Source of the DNA: Paraburkholderia sp.
Lineage (GTDB): Bacteria > Pseudomonadota > Gammaproteobacteria > Burkholderiales > Burkholderiaceae
Direction of reading: 5' to 3'
Assembly (NCBI RefSeq): GCF_004298475.1
Contig: NZ_SCRP01000022.1
Span: 124,001 to 188,000 of the forward strand
Length of the DNA stretch: 64,000 bases
In this document: positions 1-9,388 of the stretch, piece after piece
Layout: every line of letters starts with the position of its first letter
Position numbering within the stretch: position 1 is the first letter of the stretch
Notes under the pieces: model-generated
The model's database searches: none
The model's input: the letters and a program-made list of their open reading frames with translations, nothing else
Told to the model about the DNA's origin: nothing
Translations under genes and position numbers: made by a program

Positions 1-93
1 GACTTGCTCTGGCACCAGCAGGATTTCTTCGGAGAGATCCTCCAGGTGAAACAGCACATACTCATCGGACAAATAGCGTTTGATTCGCGGCAT
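1..93 (-). CDS. Partial unknown protein of the integrase-linked island (N-terminus only)
   Basis: A reverse-strand reading frame begins at the ATG at 93-91 and runs off the left edge, so only 31 codons are visible (start MPRIKRYLSDEY). It starts 8 bases after the stop of the small HTH gene and reads in the same direction as that gene and the integrase, which suggests a three-gene transcript at the island edge. No motif can be recognised in so short a piece and no function is proposed. Confidence 0.55.
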   Translation of the reverse strand, partial: MPRIKRYLSDEYVLFHLEDLSEEILLVPEQV

Positions 94-101
94 GAGGTGT
101 C

Positions 102-389
102 TCAGCGATCGGTGGCGCGGGTTAGAGGCGCAAGGTATTGATCGAGCGCGGACCCGGTGAGCTTGGTTTCGTTTTCCAGGTGAGCCCGAACGTCCTGCAC
201 CCGATAGACGACCGCACCGCGATGTGTTTGTTGGACGTACGGCATGCCGATGTCGGCGTCGCGGTCCTTTTTCAGATCAGCTTCGCTCGTGCCGAGCAGT
301 CGGGCGACCTGGGCGGCCGGCAAGCAGATGTCTGCGTCGAGCTTGGACAGGTTGGCGCGGACGGTGTCGTCGGGAATCGATGATGTCAT
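102..389 (-). CDS. Small putative excisionase-like / MerR-type HTH protein
   Basis: A 95-residue acidic-to-neutral protein if read from ATG 389-387; a TTG at 440 would add 17 residues, and neither start has a convincing ribosome binding site. Residues 23-70 contain LPAAQVARLLG, then MPYVQ and VVYRVQDVRAHL. This is the usual pattern of a small winged-helix DNA-binding protein of the AlpA/excisionase/MerR-like kind: a helix that senses the site, a turn, then a strand ending in a helix that leads to the next domain. It lies 70 bases downstream of the recombinase gene on the same strand, where recombination directionality factors and island regulators often sit. The family assignment is inferred from this pattern and the neighbour only. 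Confidence 0.5.
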   Translation of the reverse strand: MTSSIPDDTVRANLSKLDADICLPAAQVARLLGTSEADLKKDRDADIGMPYVQQTHRGAVVYRVQDVRAHLENETKLTGSALDQYLAPLTRATDR

Positions 390-459
390 GACGTGCGGTT
401 GGTGCTGTTGGTTCGATGCCGATAATTGTAATGCCGCCAATCGATCCGTCAGACGAGAG

Positions 460-2079
460 TCAGGACGCCTCGCCGGCCGCCGCGCGTTGTGCTTTCAGTT
501 CCATGCGCCTGGCGATGTAGGCATCGAACGCGTCGGCCGGACGCTTCAACGCCGCCAAGTCGAGCTCCGGGTATGCGATGGCGTCAACGGTCAGCGCGGC
601 GAGATCGTCGGCCTCGTAATCCCCGGCGTAATCGAGTTCGTGCGAGTCGCGGTGCCCGTGCCCGGCAAACTCTGCTCGGGCTACCTTTTCCACCTTGGCC
701 CGCTTCATTCGCCGAATGATCGTTTTTCGAAGGCTGTGGAACGTCTTGCGCCGTTCCGTGATGCCGATGGCGTCCAGCAGATTCGCAAAGGACCGTCCCG
801 GATCCTTGTCGAACTTGCCTTTCACATCGCGATTGAGGTAAGGGAACAATCGAACATGGCCCATCCGACGGATGCCCTCGCAGTAGTCGAGGAACCCGAG
901 TGTGATGAGGTCGGGGTGGATGGGCACCGTGCGAATGCTCGATAGCGTCTTAACGCGCGTCTCGGTGACGTCGTCGCCGGTGTGATCGGGCTGGATCGTG
1001 ATGTACCAATGGGTGTCGTCGTTTGTGATGTCGGTCACTCGCAACTGCGAAAGCTCGTTCAGGCGCGCGCCGGTGTAGAGGCCGAGAAGCGGCGTCCAGT
1101 ATTCGTCCGGACGTCGGAACGTCTGAAAGTGCTCCGGCGCGAAGATGCGCTTGATCTCGTCCGGCTCGAACTTCACGTAGCCGCGGCCCGCGTCGTTCTT
1201 GGCCTTTTGCATCTTGTCATACTTGACCTGGCCGAGTGCCGGGTTATCGCCCTTGTACAGCCGGGCCTCTTTTGCCCAGTCGAAGAACGCGGACAGGATC
1301 CGCTGTTGAGCCATCAATGTGCCGATCTTGAGCGTGCCTTCGGGTCGCTTGTTCGCCCGCTGCGCCTCGAAGACGAAAGTCTTAGCGTCGACGTTGCCGA
1401 ACTCTTTTTCCTTGCGCTTTTCGTAGTTGGTCGGCAGCCAGCGCAGGAAATCGAAATAGCCGCGCATGGTATCCCAGTCGATCAGGCCAATCGGCGTCGC
1501 TTCATGGGCCCATCGCGCGAACGCCTTGAGCCCGGCCTTGTAATCCTCATACGAGGAAGGGGCCAGGCCGCCCTTGCTGCTCAGGTACAGCGGGATGCAT
1601 TCCTCAAGCGGTTTGGTGCGTGCGCCTTCGCGAAGCTTCCGGCCGGCCTCCGCTTCAGCTTCCGCCGCAGCGATCTCGTCAGCCGATGGCGGAATATGCG
1701 GGACGGCCGCAAACGCGTTGAGCAAACCGTGCAGCGCTTCCTGGTCGCGTTTGAAGGCTTCCGGCGTCGAGTTGTCTAAATGGACGCTCTCGGCGCGGAA
1801 CCCGCCCACCTGCAAGCCTTTGATCGTCAGTTGCTGGAACTCGTCCTGGGTGAGTTTGAGCAGGTCTTGAACGGTCGGCTTGGCCATGAGCAGCAGCTTG
1901 AAGCGGATGTTGAGGGAGTAGGCGAGCAGTGTAGCGCGAACCGGATCTTTGGTTCGCAGGCTACGCCAGATCTCCCGGGTGCCGGCGGCTTCGGCGAGCG
2001 CGGCGGGCAGGACTAGGCGGAAATGGTAGACGCCGTACGGCGAGCGATGGAGATGGGAGGGCAGGCGGACACACGGCAT
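460..2079 (-). CDS. Tyrosine recombinase (phage/island integrase)
   Basis: A 539-residue site-specific recombinase. The N-terminus (MPCVRLPSHLHRSPYGVYHFR) has the look of the short N-terminal domain found on many proteobacterial island integrases. Residues about 170-300 form the SAM-like core-binding domain (SYEDYKAGLKAFARW). The C-terminal catalytic domain shows the expected residues: the first arginine in YTGARLNEL (about residue 338), HSLRK with His448 and Arg451, GHGH near residue 474, and candidate nucleophile Tyr484 or Tyr488 in DYAGDY. I chose ATG 2079 because GGAG lies 9 bases upstream; a TTG at 2130 would add 17 residues without a ribosome binding site. The gene points away from the adjacent tRNA-Met, so the island extends leftward beyond the window. 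Confidence 0.9.
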   Translation of the reverse strand: MPCVRLPSHLHRSPYGVYHFRLVLPAALAEAAGTREIWRSLRTKDPVRATLLAYSLNIRFKLLLMAKPTVQDLLKLTQDEFQQLTIKGLQVGGFRAESVHLDNSTPEAFKRDQEALHGLLNAFAAVPHIPPSADEIAAAEAEAEAGRKLREGARTKPLEECIPLYLSSKGGLAPSSYEDYKAGLKAFARWAHEATPIGLIDWDTMRGYFDFLRWLPTNYEKRKEKEFGNVDAKTFVFEAQRANKRPEGTLKIGTLMAQQRILSAFFDWAKEARLYKGDNPALGQVKYDKMQKAKNDAGRGYVKFEPDEIKRIFAPEHFQTFRRPDEYWTPLLGLYTGARLNELSQLRVTDITNDDTHWYITIQPDHTGDDVTETRVKTLSSIRTVPIHPDLITLGFLDYCEGIRRMGHVRLFPYLNRDVKGKFDKDPGRSFANLLDAIGITERRKTFHSLRKTIIRRMKRAKVEKVARAEFAGHGHRDSHELDYAGDYEADDLAALTVDAIAYPELDLAALKRPADAFDAYIARRMELKAQRAAAGEAS

Positions 2080-2127
2080 GGGTTCGAACTCCAGGTGTGT
2101 CGTTTCTTGGAGTTGTTCCCTGGACGC

Positions 2128-2172
2128 CAAAAATGAGAAAAGCCTTGCAGATCGATGATCTACAAGGCTTTT
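2128..2172 (-). terminator. Intrinsic terminator after tRNA-Met
   Basis: Two 16-base arms (2138-2153 and 2157-2172) separated by only three bases pair along their whole length when read on the minus strand. The single C/A mismatch on the plus strand becomes a U-G wobble in minus-strand RNA, which shows the direction of use. A run of five T follows. It should stop transcription leaving the tRNA gene and separate it from the integrase. Confidence 0.8.
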
Positions 2173-2179
2173 CGAGATT

Positions 2180-2256
<77 letters not shown>

Positions 2257-2359
2257 GAAGAAGCGAATTATGCCGAGGCAGCCCTGGGCTGTCAACCCCA
2301 ACCCGACGATTTTTTCGCAGAACCGCCCGGCAGCCTGACAACGCTACAAAACCCCTGCC

Positions 2360-4018
2360 TCAATCCCGCGCATCAATATCCGAGTCCCGGGTTTCCTTGA
2401 GAAACAGCGTCCCGGCCACGAAGGTCATGAGCGCAATGACGATCGGATACCAGAGCCCCGAGTAGATATCGCCATTCGCCGCCACGATCGCGAACGCGGT
2501 CGCAGGCAGGAACCCGCCAAACCAGCCGTTGCCGATGTGATACGGCAGCGACATCGACGTGTAGCGAATCCGCGTCGGGAACATCTCCACGAGCATGGCC
2601 GCGAGCGGCCCGTACACCATCGTCACGAAGATGACGAGGATCGTCAGGATCACCACGGTCATCGCCCAGTTGAGCTGTCCCGGGTCGGCTTTAGCCGGGT
2701 AACCGGCTGCCTCCAGCGTCGCGGCAAGCAGCTTGTCGAATGCCGCGCCTTTTTCCCTGGCGCCTTCGGCCTTGCCGTCGAATGCGTCGATCACCGTGTC
2801 GCCCACCCTGATCTGCGCGATCGTGCCCACCGGCGCCGCCACGTTCGAGTAGTTCAAACCGGCCCGCGACAACGCACCCTTCGCGATGTCGCACGAGGAT
2901 GTGAACTGCGCCGTGCCGACCGGGTTGAACTGGAACGAGCACTCGTCGGGATTTGCGATCACGACGATCGGCGCGCGCTGCGTCGCGGCTTCGAGCGCCG
3001 GGTTGGCGAAGTGCGTGAGCGCCTTGAAGAGCGGGAAGTAGGTGAGCGCCGCGATCAGACAGCCCGCCATGATGATCGGCTTGCGGCCGATCTTGTCCGA
3101 AAGCGCGCCGAAGAACAGGAAGAACGGCGTGCCGATCAGGAGCGCGAGCGCGATCAGGATATTCGCGCTCGCGCCGTCCACCTTGAGCGTCTGCGTGAGA
3201 AAGAAGAGCGTATAGAGCTGGCCCGTGTACCAGACGACGGCCTGCCCGGCCGTCAGGCCGACCAGCGCGAGGAGCACGATCTTCAGGTTTTTCCACTGGC
3301 CGAACGCTTCCGCGAGCGGCGCCTTCGACACCTTGCCCGCAGCCTTGATGCGCTGGAATGCAGGCGATTCGTCGAGCCGCAGACGGATCCAGACCGACAC
3401 GGCGAGCAGCAGGATCGACGCGACGAACGGGATGCGCCAGCCCCAGGCGGCGAACTGCTCTTCGCCGACCGACGTGCGCACGCCGAGGATCACGAGCAGC
3501 GAGAGAAAGAGTCCGAGCGTCGCGGTCGTCTGGATCCACGATGTATAGAAGCCGCGGCGTCCGGTCGGCGCGTGTTCGGCGACATAGGTCGCAGCGCCGC
3601 CGTATTCGCCGCCGAGCGCGAGGCCCTGCAACAGGCGCATGGCGATGAAGATCACGGGCGAGGCGAAGCCGATTGCCGCGTAGCCAGGCAGGAAGCCCAC
3701 CACGAAGGTCGAGCTGCCCATGATCACGATCGTCACGAGAAACGTGTGCTTGCGCCCGACGAGGTCGCCCAGCCGGCCGAATACGATCGCGCCGAACGGA
3801 CGCACGGCGAAGCCCGCTGCGAAGCCGAGTAGCGTGAAGATGAAGGCTGCGGTCGGGTTGACGCCGGAGAAGAAGCTCTTGCTGATGTAGGCCGCGAGCG
3901 AGCCGGCCAGATAGAAGTCGTACCACTCGAACACGGTGCCGAGCGACGACGCGAATATCACGCGCTTTTCGTCGCGCGTCATCGGCGCGTGTGAAGCCTG
4001 TCCGCCAACCGTTGCCAT
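2360..4018 (-). CDS. MFS transporter, metabolite:H+ symporter (MHS) family
   Basis: A 552-residue inner-membrane transporter. The start is preceded by GGAGAAATCC. MHS family features are visible: VFEWYDFYLAGSLA in the first membrane segment, GRLGDLVGRK in the loop after segment 2, RLLQGLALGGEYGGA in segment 4, and a second GALSDKIGRK in loop 8-9. The family moves small carboxylates, osmolytes or aromatic acids with protons; the substrate cannot be told. About residues 335-450, before the last three membrane segments, form a long hydrophilic insertion with two cysteines, so the protein is about 110 residues longer than ProP or ShiA. It follows a TctDE-like two-component system on the same strand and may be its target. 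Confidence 0.88.
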   Translation of the reverse strand: MATVGGQASHAPMTRDEKRVIFASSLGTVFEWYDFYLAGSLAAYISKSFFSGVNPTAAFIFTLLGFAAGFAVRPFGAIVFGRLGDLVGRKHTFLVTIVIMGSSTFVVGFLPGYAAIGFASPVIFIAMRLLQGLALGGEYGGAATYVAEHAPTGRRGFYTSWIQTTATLGLFLSLLVILGVRTSVGEEQFAAWGWRIPFVASILLLAVSVWIRLRLDESPAFQRIKAAGKVSKAPLAEAFGQWKNLKIVLLALVGLTAGQAVVWYTGQLYTLFFLTQTLKVDGASANILIALALLIGTPFFLFFGALSDKIGRKPIIMAGCLIAALTYFPLFKALTHFANPALEAATQRAPIVVIANPDECSFQFNPVGTAQFTSSCDIAKGALSRAGLNYSNVAAPVGTIAQIRVGDTVIDAFDGKAEGAREKGAAFDKLLAATLEAAGYPAKADPGQLNWAMTVVILTILVIFVTMVYGPLAAMLVEMFPTRIRYTSMSLPYHIGNGWFGGFLPATAFAIVAANGDIYSGLWYPIVIALMTFVAGTLFLKETRDSDIDARD

Positions 4019-4081
4019 GGATTTCTCCGATCCAGTATTGCTATACGTCGGGTCCGCCTGGCGGGCGGCCCGCTTTGGTAA

Positions 4082-4100
4082 GCGCTGTTTTTAACAGCGC
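4082..4100 (-). terminator. Short hairpin between sensor kinase and MFS gene
   Basis: GCGCTGTT at 4082-4089 and AACAGCGC at 4093-4100 are perfect 8-base arms around a 3-base loop. It lies just after the kinase stop codon (4108) with only a short T-rich stretch beyond, so it could be a weak terminator or an mRNA-end stabiliser between the two-component genes and the transporter gene. Confidence 0.45.
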
Positions 4101-4107
4101 ACCCGCG

Positions 4108-5700
4108 TCAGCCTCGCGCGATGTTTCCCGATGCGCCAGGCGCCGCCGCGCGCAGCCGCAGCGTCACGCGCACGAGCGTTCCCGCGAGCCGCGGCGATTG
4201 CTGATAGACGTTGTCCTCGATGGCGAGCGTGCCGCCGTGCATCGTCGCAATCTCGCGGACGATCGCGAGGCCGAGGCCGCTGCCGTCGCCTTCGCGTCCG
4301 AGGATGCGGTAGAAGCGCTCGATCACGCGGCCGCGCTCGGCGGCCGGGATGCCCAGCCCGGTATCCTCGACTTCGAGGTGCACGACGCCTGCCGTCGGTT
4401 GCGGACGCACGCGCACGGTGATCCGCCCGCCCGCGGGCGTGTAGCGGATCGCGTTGTCGATCAGGTTCGAGAGCATCTCGCGCAGCATCACCGGATTGCC
4501 GTCGACTTCGACGGGCGCGGCGTATTCGCCGTCGTCGTTCGCGAGCGGCCCTTCGTAGCCGAGGTCCATCTGCTTCGCGAGCGCCGGCTGAACCCAGTCG
4601 CGCACGGCGAGGCGCGCAACGTCGGCGACGTCCACCGGCGTGAAGACCTGTCCCGACATGCGGTTTTCGGCGCGCGCGAGCGCGAGCAGTTGCGTGACGA
4701 GCCGCGCCGCATGTTCGGAGCTCGTCGCAATCTGTTCGAGCGAACGATGCACCTCGGGCGACGCATCCTGGCGCAGCGCGAGTTCGGCCTGCGTCCGCAG
4801 CCCGGCGAGCGGCGTTTTCATCTGATGCGCCGCGTCGGCGATAAAGCGCTTTTGCAGTTCGATGTTCTGTTCGAGACGCGTCAGCAAATCGTTGAACGAC
4901 GTGACGAGCGGCTCGATTTCGGGCGGCGCGCGCCGCGCTTCGAGCGGCGAGAGGTCGTCTGGGCGGCGCATGCGCAGGTTCGATTGCAGCGCGTGCAGCG
5001 GTGCGAGTCCGCGCGAAAGCCCGAACCACACCAGCAGGATCGCGAGCGGCAGGATCACGAACTGCGGCAGGATCACGCCTTTGATGATGTCGTTGGCGAG
5101 CTGGCGGCGCTTGTCGAGCGTCTCGGCCACCTGGACGAGTGCGGGTTGCGCGCCGGGCATCTGCGGCAGCTCGACGGTCGTGTAGGCGACGCGGATGTCG
5201 ATGCCGTGCAGCGTGTCGTCGCGAAACTGCACGAGGCCCGGCGGCGGACGATCGTCTTCGCGCGGCAGCGGCATGTCGCGGTCGCCGCCGACGAGTTCGC
5301 CGCGGCTGCCGAGCACCTGGAAGAACACATTGTCGACGTTGTCGGCGCGCAGGAAGTCGCGCGCGGAGGCGGGCAGCGAGAGTTCCGCGACGCCGTTGAC
5401 CGGGTGGATCTGGCGCGCGAGCACGTAGGCGTCGGTTTCGAGCGCGCGGTCGAACGGGCCGTTCGCAATCGACTTCGCCACGAGGTAGGTCACCGCGATG
5501 CTCATCGGCCAGAGCAGCAGGAGCGGCGCGAGCATCCAGTCGAGAATCTCGCCGAAGAGCGAGCGCGGGCGGGCCTGCGCGGCGGCTTCGGTTTCGTCCG
5601 GCGGCGCGAAGGGATTTGCGTAACGGGCGTCGCGCGCTTCGTCGTCGAGCGTATCGGTCGCGGGGACGGACGGCGGCGAGGCGCGGGCGGGCTCGGCCAT
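4108..5700 (-). CDS. Sensor histidine kinase, TctE/QseC type
   Basis: A 530-residue membrane kinase. Residues about 1-48 form a hydrophilic cytoplasmic lead, followed by a first membrane segment (LAPLLLLWPMSIAVTYLVA), a periplasmic sensor region of about 150 residues resembling the 2CSK_N domain, and a second membrane segment (LPQFVILPLAILLVWFGLS). A HAMP-like linker leads to the dimerisation helix with phosphoacceptor His292 (DAAHQMKTPL). The ATPase domain has NLIDNAIRYTP, DTGLGIP and GSGLGLAIV. ATG 5700 is preferred to a TTG two codons earlier. It lies 12 bases after the response regulator, with which it must work. TctE relatives sense tricarboxylates, but the signal here is unknown. Confidence 0.9.
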   Translation of the reverse strand: MAEPARASPPSVPATDTLDDEARDARYANPFAPPDETEAAAQARPRSLFGEILDWMLAPLLLLWPMSIAVTYLVAKSIANGPFDRALETDAYVLARQIHPVNGVAELSLPASARDFLRADNVDNVFFQVLGSRGELVGGDRDMPLPREDDRPPPGLVQFRDDTLHGIDIRVAYTTVELPQMPGAQPALVQVAETLDKRRQLANDIIKGVILPQFVILPLAILLVWFGLSRGLAPLHALQSNLRMRRPDDLSPLEARRAPPEIEPLVTSFNDLLTRLEQNIELQKRFIADAAHQMKTPLAGLRTQAELALRQDASPEVHRSLEQIATSSEHAARLVTQLLALARAENRMSGQVFTPVDVADVARLAVRDWVQPALAKQMDLGYEGPLANDDGEYAAPVEVDGNPVMLREMLSNLIDNAIRYTPAGGRITVRVRPQPTAGVVHLEVEDTGLGIPAAERGRVIERFYRILGREGDGSGLGLAIVREIATMHGGTLAIEDNVYQQSPRLAGTLVRVTLRLRAAAPGASGNIARG

Positions 5701-5712
5701 CTTCAAGCCTGG

Positions 5713-6549
5713 CTATTTGTAATAGTGGCTGGCCGGCATCGCGGGCGGCGTGCCGGCGGCGCCTGCCTCAGCCGGTTGTGCACCTGGTTGTGCAGCCGGT
5801 TGTGTACCCGATTGCGCCGCGGCCGGTTGTGTTGCGGCTGGTTGCGCTGCCCCCTGTGCTGCGCCGTTCGTGCCCGCCGACGGTTCTTTCTCGAGGCAAT
5901 AGCCGAGCCCGCGCACGGTCACGATCCGCACGCCGCCGCCCGCTTCGAGCTTCTTGCGCAGCCGGTGGACGTAGACCTCGATCGCGTTGTTGCTGACTTC
6001 CTCGCCCCATTCGCACAGGTGATCGACGAGCTGCTCCTTCGATACAAGGCGCCCGAGGCGCTGCATGAGCACTTCGAGCAGGCCGAGTTCGCGCGCCGAG
6101 AGATCGAGCACATGGTCGTTGATGCGCGCGATGCGCCCCACCTGGTCGAACGACAGCGCGCCGTGACGCACCATGGTCGGCCCGCCGCCCGCGCCGCGCC
6201 GCGTGAGCGCGCGCACGCGCGCTTCGAGTTCGTTGAGCGCGAAGGGTTTGGCCATGTAGTCGTCGGCGCCGAGGTCGAGGCCTTTCACGCGCTGGTCGAC
6301 GCTGTCGGCGGCCGTGAGGATCAGCACGGGAAGCGTGGAATTGCGTCCGCGCAGGCGGCGCAGCACTTCGAGGCCCGGCATTTTCGGCAGGCCCAGATCG
6401 AGGATCAGCAGGTCGAAGTTTTGCATCGACAGCGCGGTATCGGCGTCGATGCCGTTCTTGACGTAATCGACGGCATAGCCCGATTGGCGGAGTGATCTGA
6501 CGAGTCCGTCCGCGAGTATGCTGTCGTCTTCGGCAATGAGAATTCGCAT
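5713..6549 (-). CDS. OmpR-family response regulator with Ala/Gln/Pro tail
   Basis: A 278-residue transcription regulator partner of the downstream kinase. The receiver domain (1-115) has acidic residues E7, D8 and D9, phosphoacceptor Asp51 (LILDLGLP), Thr79 and Lys101 near MAKPFALNE. The winged-helix DNA-binding domain follows (about 130-220, ending VRGLGYCLEKE). The last 50 or so residues are an unusual low-complexity tail of repeated AAQPA/TQPA/AQPG units ending HYYK; most relatives stop near residue 225. I chose the ATG at 6549, since MRILIAEDD is the normal family start. The gene is divergent from recA and the two share the upstream region with the LexA box. Confidence 0.9.
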   Translation of the reverse strand: MRILIAEDDSILADGLVRSLRQSGYAVDYVKNGIDADTALSMQNFDLLILDLGLPKMPGLEVLRRLRGRNSTLPVLILTAADSVDQRVKGLDLGADDYMAKPFALNELEARVRALTRRGAGGGPTMVRHGALSFDQVGRIARINDHVLDLSARELGLLEVLMQRLGRLVSKEQLVDHLCEWGEEVSNNAIEVYVHRLRKKLEAGGGVRIVTVRGLGYCLEKEPSAGTNGAAQGAAQPAATQPAAAQSGTQPAAQPGAQPAEAGAAGTPPAMPASHYYK

Positions 6550-6648
6550 GGTGCGTGCGCGTCGTCTCCAGGCCTGCGCCGGGCTTGCGTGGCGCGCGGC
6601 GGTCTCCCGAAATTTCGCGGTTTTGGTGAGCGTGGGGCTTGCTAAAAC

Positions 6649-6668
6649 CACTGTTTTTTTATACAGTA
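6649..6668 (+). promoter_or_regulatory. LexA (SOS) box in front of recA
   Basis: CACTGTTTTTTTATACAGTA contains the core CTGT-N8-ACAG at 6651-6666, matching the proteobacterial LexA consensus almost perfectly. It sits about 90 bases upstream of the recA start codon, where the recA promoter must lie, so recA should be repressed by LexA and induced by DNA damage. It is also within 100 bases of the divergent response regulator start. Confidence 0.88.
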
Positions 6669-6757
6669 TCTGCGTTCGCGCGCATTAGCTCGGGTATTAA
6701 CCTCAACAAGCTCGCGCGCCGTCACGAGATGCCGTTCATCATAGCAAAGGACGATTC

Positions 6758-7837
<1,080 letters not shown>

Positions 7838-7844
7838 TTCACCC

Positions 7845-8534
7845 GTGATTCGCAAGGGCAGGTCCGCATCGGCGCCGGAGGCGCAACATGATACGGGCCG
7901 CCCGCGTGACGGCCTGGACAACGGCCAGAACAACGGTCAGGAAAGCCGCGGCGCCCGCGAGGGCGAGCGCGGCTTTCGTCATTCCGGGCACGATGTTGCC
8001 GACGCGGGCGCCGACCGCTTTGAGCGCACCTCCGATGCCCGTGCGGCACGCTCCGCTTCCTCGCGTACCGCTGCCACCGCAGAATCGCGGCGCCCCGTCC
8101 GTTCGCTCAAGAGCCGCGCGCTCGCCTACCTCTCGCGCCGCGAATACAGCCGCGCGGAGCTTTCGCGCAAGCTGATGCCGTTTGTCGACGACGTCGACGC
8201 ACTCGAAGCCGTGCTCGACGCGCTCGTGGGCGAAGGCTGGCTTTCCGACGCGCGCTTTGCCGAGAGCGTGATTCACCGCCGCGCCGCGCGGCTCGGCACA
8301 ACGCGCATCGTCAGCGAACTCAGGCGCCACGCAGTGGACGACACGCTCATCGAGGAAGTGAACGCGCAGTTGCGCGAGACCGAACTCACCCGCGCGCGCG
8401 CCGTCTGGGAGAAGAAATACGGCCAGTTGCCCGCGACGCCCGCCGAACGCGCGCGTCAGGCGCGATTTCTCGCTGCGCGCGGTTTTTCGATGAGCATCAT
8501 CGGCAAGATTCTCAAAGGCATCGACGAGGCCTGA
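7845..8534 (+). CDS. recX: RecA regulator RecX
   Basis: Read from GTG 7845, which has GGAG nine bases upstream inside the end of recA, the protein has 229 residues. The C-terminal 150 residues carry the RecX three-helix repeats: RALAYLSRREYSRAELSRKL, then LVGEGWLSDARFAESVI with RRAARLGTTRI, and the final FLAARGFSMSIIGKIL. RecX binds RecA filaments and limits recombinase activity. The first 80 or so residues are a charged, low-complexity extension absent from the 166-residue E. coli protein. Extensions of this kind appear to be common in Burkholderia; translation from an internal start cannot be excluded. Confidence 0.93.
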   Translation: MIRKGRSASAPEAQHDTGRPRDGLDNGQNNGQESRGAREGERGFRHSGHDVADAGADRFERTSDARAARSASSRTAATAESRRPVRSLKSRALAYLSRREYSRAELSRKLMPFVDDVDALEAVLDALVGEGWLSDARFAESVIHRRAARLGTTRIVSELRRHAVDDTLIEEVNAQLRETELTRARAVWEKKYGQLPATPAERARQARFLAARGFSMSIIGKILKGIDEA

Positions 8535-8652
8535 CCGGAAAACTGAGGCCGTACGGCATTTGTAAAGGCCTGATCTACCAGGGTGTTCCTGTCAGTCGGA
8601 AATACCCGGTATGTTAAAATCCAGCGGTTTTCATCCGGTCTCAAGCTTTCGC

Positions 8653-9321
8653 ATGCCGCTTTCCTCGCCCGTGCCCCGCCAGTTGCGACATCAGCGTGCA
8701 ATCCGGGCGGTCGCCTATGAGCGCGAAGACGGCCTGTGGGATATCGACGCCTGCCTGACCGACCACAAACCACGCGATGTGCCGCTCGCCGCAGGCGTTC
8801 GGCCCAATGGTCTGCCGATCCATGAACTCTGGCTGCGTATCACGATCGATCGCAGGTTCAACGTCGTCGACGCCGAAGCGTCGTCCGACTGGGTGCCCTA
8901 CGATCGTCCGTGCCAGAATTCCAATCCCGCCTATCGTGCCCTCATCGGGCTCAATCTCCTCCAGAATTTCCGCCGCGAAGCGGGCCGCCGTCTTGGCGGC
9001 ACGGCTGGCTGCACGCATCTCACCGAGATGCTCGGCGTGCTGCCGACCGCCGCGGTGCAGGCGTTCGCCGGAGAGGTTTGGGATGCCCAGAGCGGCTCGC
9101 CGGGTGAAGCGTCAGGACCGGAAAGCGGCAAGGTTGCCGGCGCCGGCGAAAAGCCGCCTTTCCAGCTCGGCCGCTGCCATGCGCTGCGGTTCGACGGCGA
9201 GGCGGTCAAACAATTTTATCCGCGCTGGTATGGCCATGCGCCGCTCTCCGAGGAGCGCGGCGCGGAGGCAGCCGGCGTGCGCGAGGACGTCGATCCGGGC
9301 GCGCGAGCGCAAGGTCGATGA
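8653..9321 (+). CDS. DUF2889-family protein
   Basis: A 222-residue protein starting MPLSSPVPRQLRHQRAI. The features I associate with DUF2889 are visible: AYEREDGLWDIDACLTDHKP, then a strand-rich middle (ELWLRITIDRRFNVVDAEA), GCTHLTEMLGVLPTAAVQA, and a C-terminal YPRWY. The C-terminal 25 residues are charged and poorly conserved in character. The function of the family is unknown. It sits between recX and sucC with a possible -10 (TAAAAT, 8615-8620) just upstream, so it is probably its own transcription unit. The ATG at 8653 is preferred to 8611 because it matches the family N-terminus and would leave a normal leader. Confidence 0.8.
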   Translation: MPLSSPVPRQLRHQRAIRAVAYEREDGLWDIDACLTDHKPRDVPLAAGVRPNGLPIHELWLRITIDRRFNVVDAEASSDWVPYDRPCQNSNPAYRALIGLNLLQNFRREAGRRLGGTAGCTHLTEMLGVLPTAAVQAFAGEVWDAQSGSPGEASGPESGKVAGAGEKPPFQLGRCHALRFDGEAVKQFYPRWYGHAPLSEERGAEAAGVREDVDPGARAQGR

Positions 9322-9388
9322 CGTCACGCACGAATAACAACAGCGGAAACGAAGTCCAATCCAACTCTCAGACTGAAGGGAATCACGC

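Noticed and set aside
5704..5706. TTG start for the sensor kinase at 5706
   Set aside because: The ATG two codons later is the more likely start and the difference is trivial.
3991..6495. 834-residue open frame opposite the MFS and two-component genes
   Set aside because: It is Arg/Glu/His-rich, has no family motif, and is antisense to three well-recognised genes; long antisense frames are normal in high-GC DNA.
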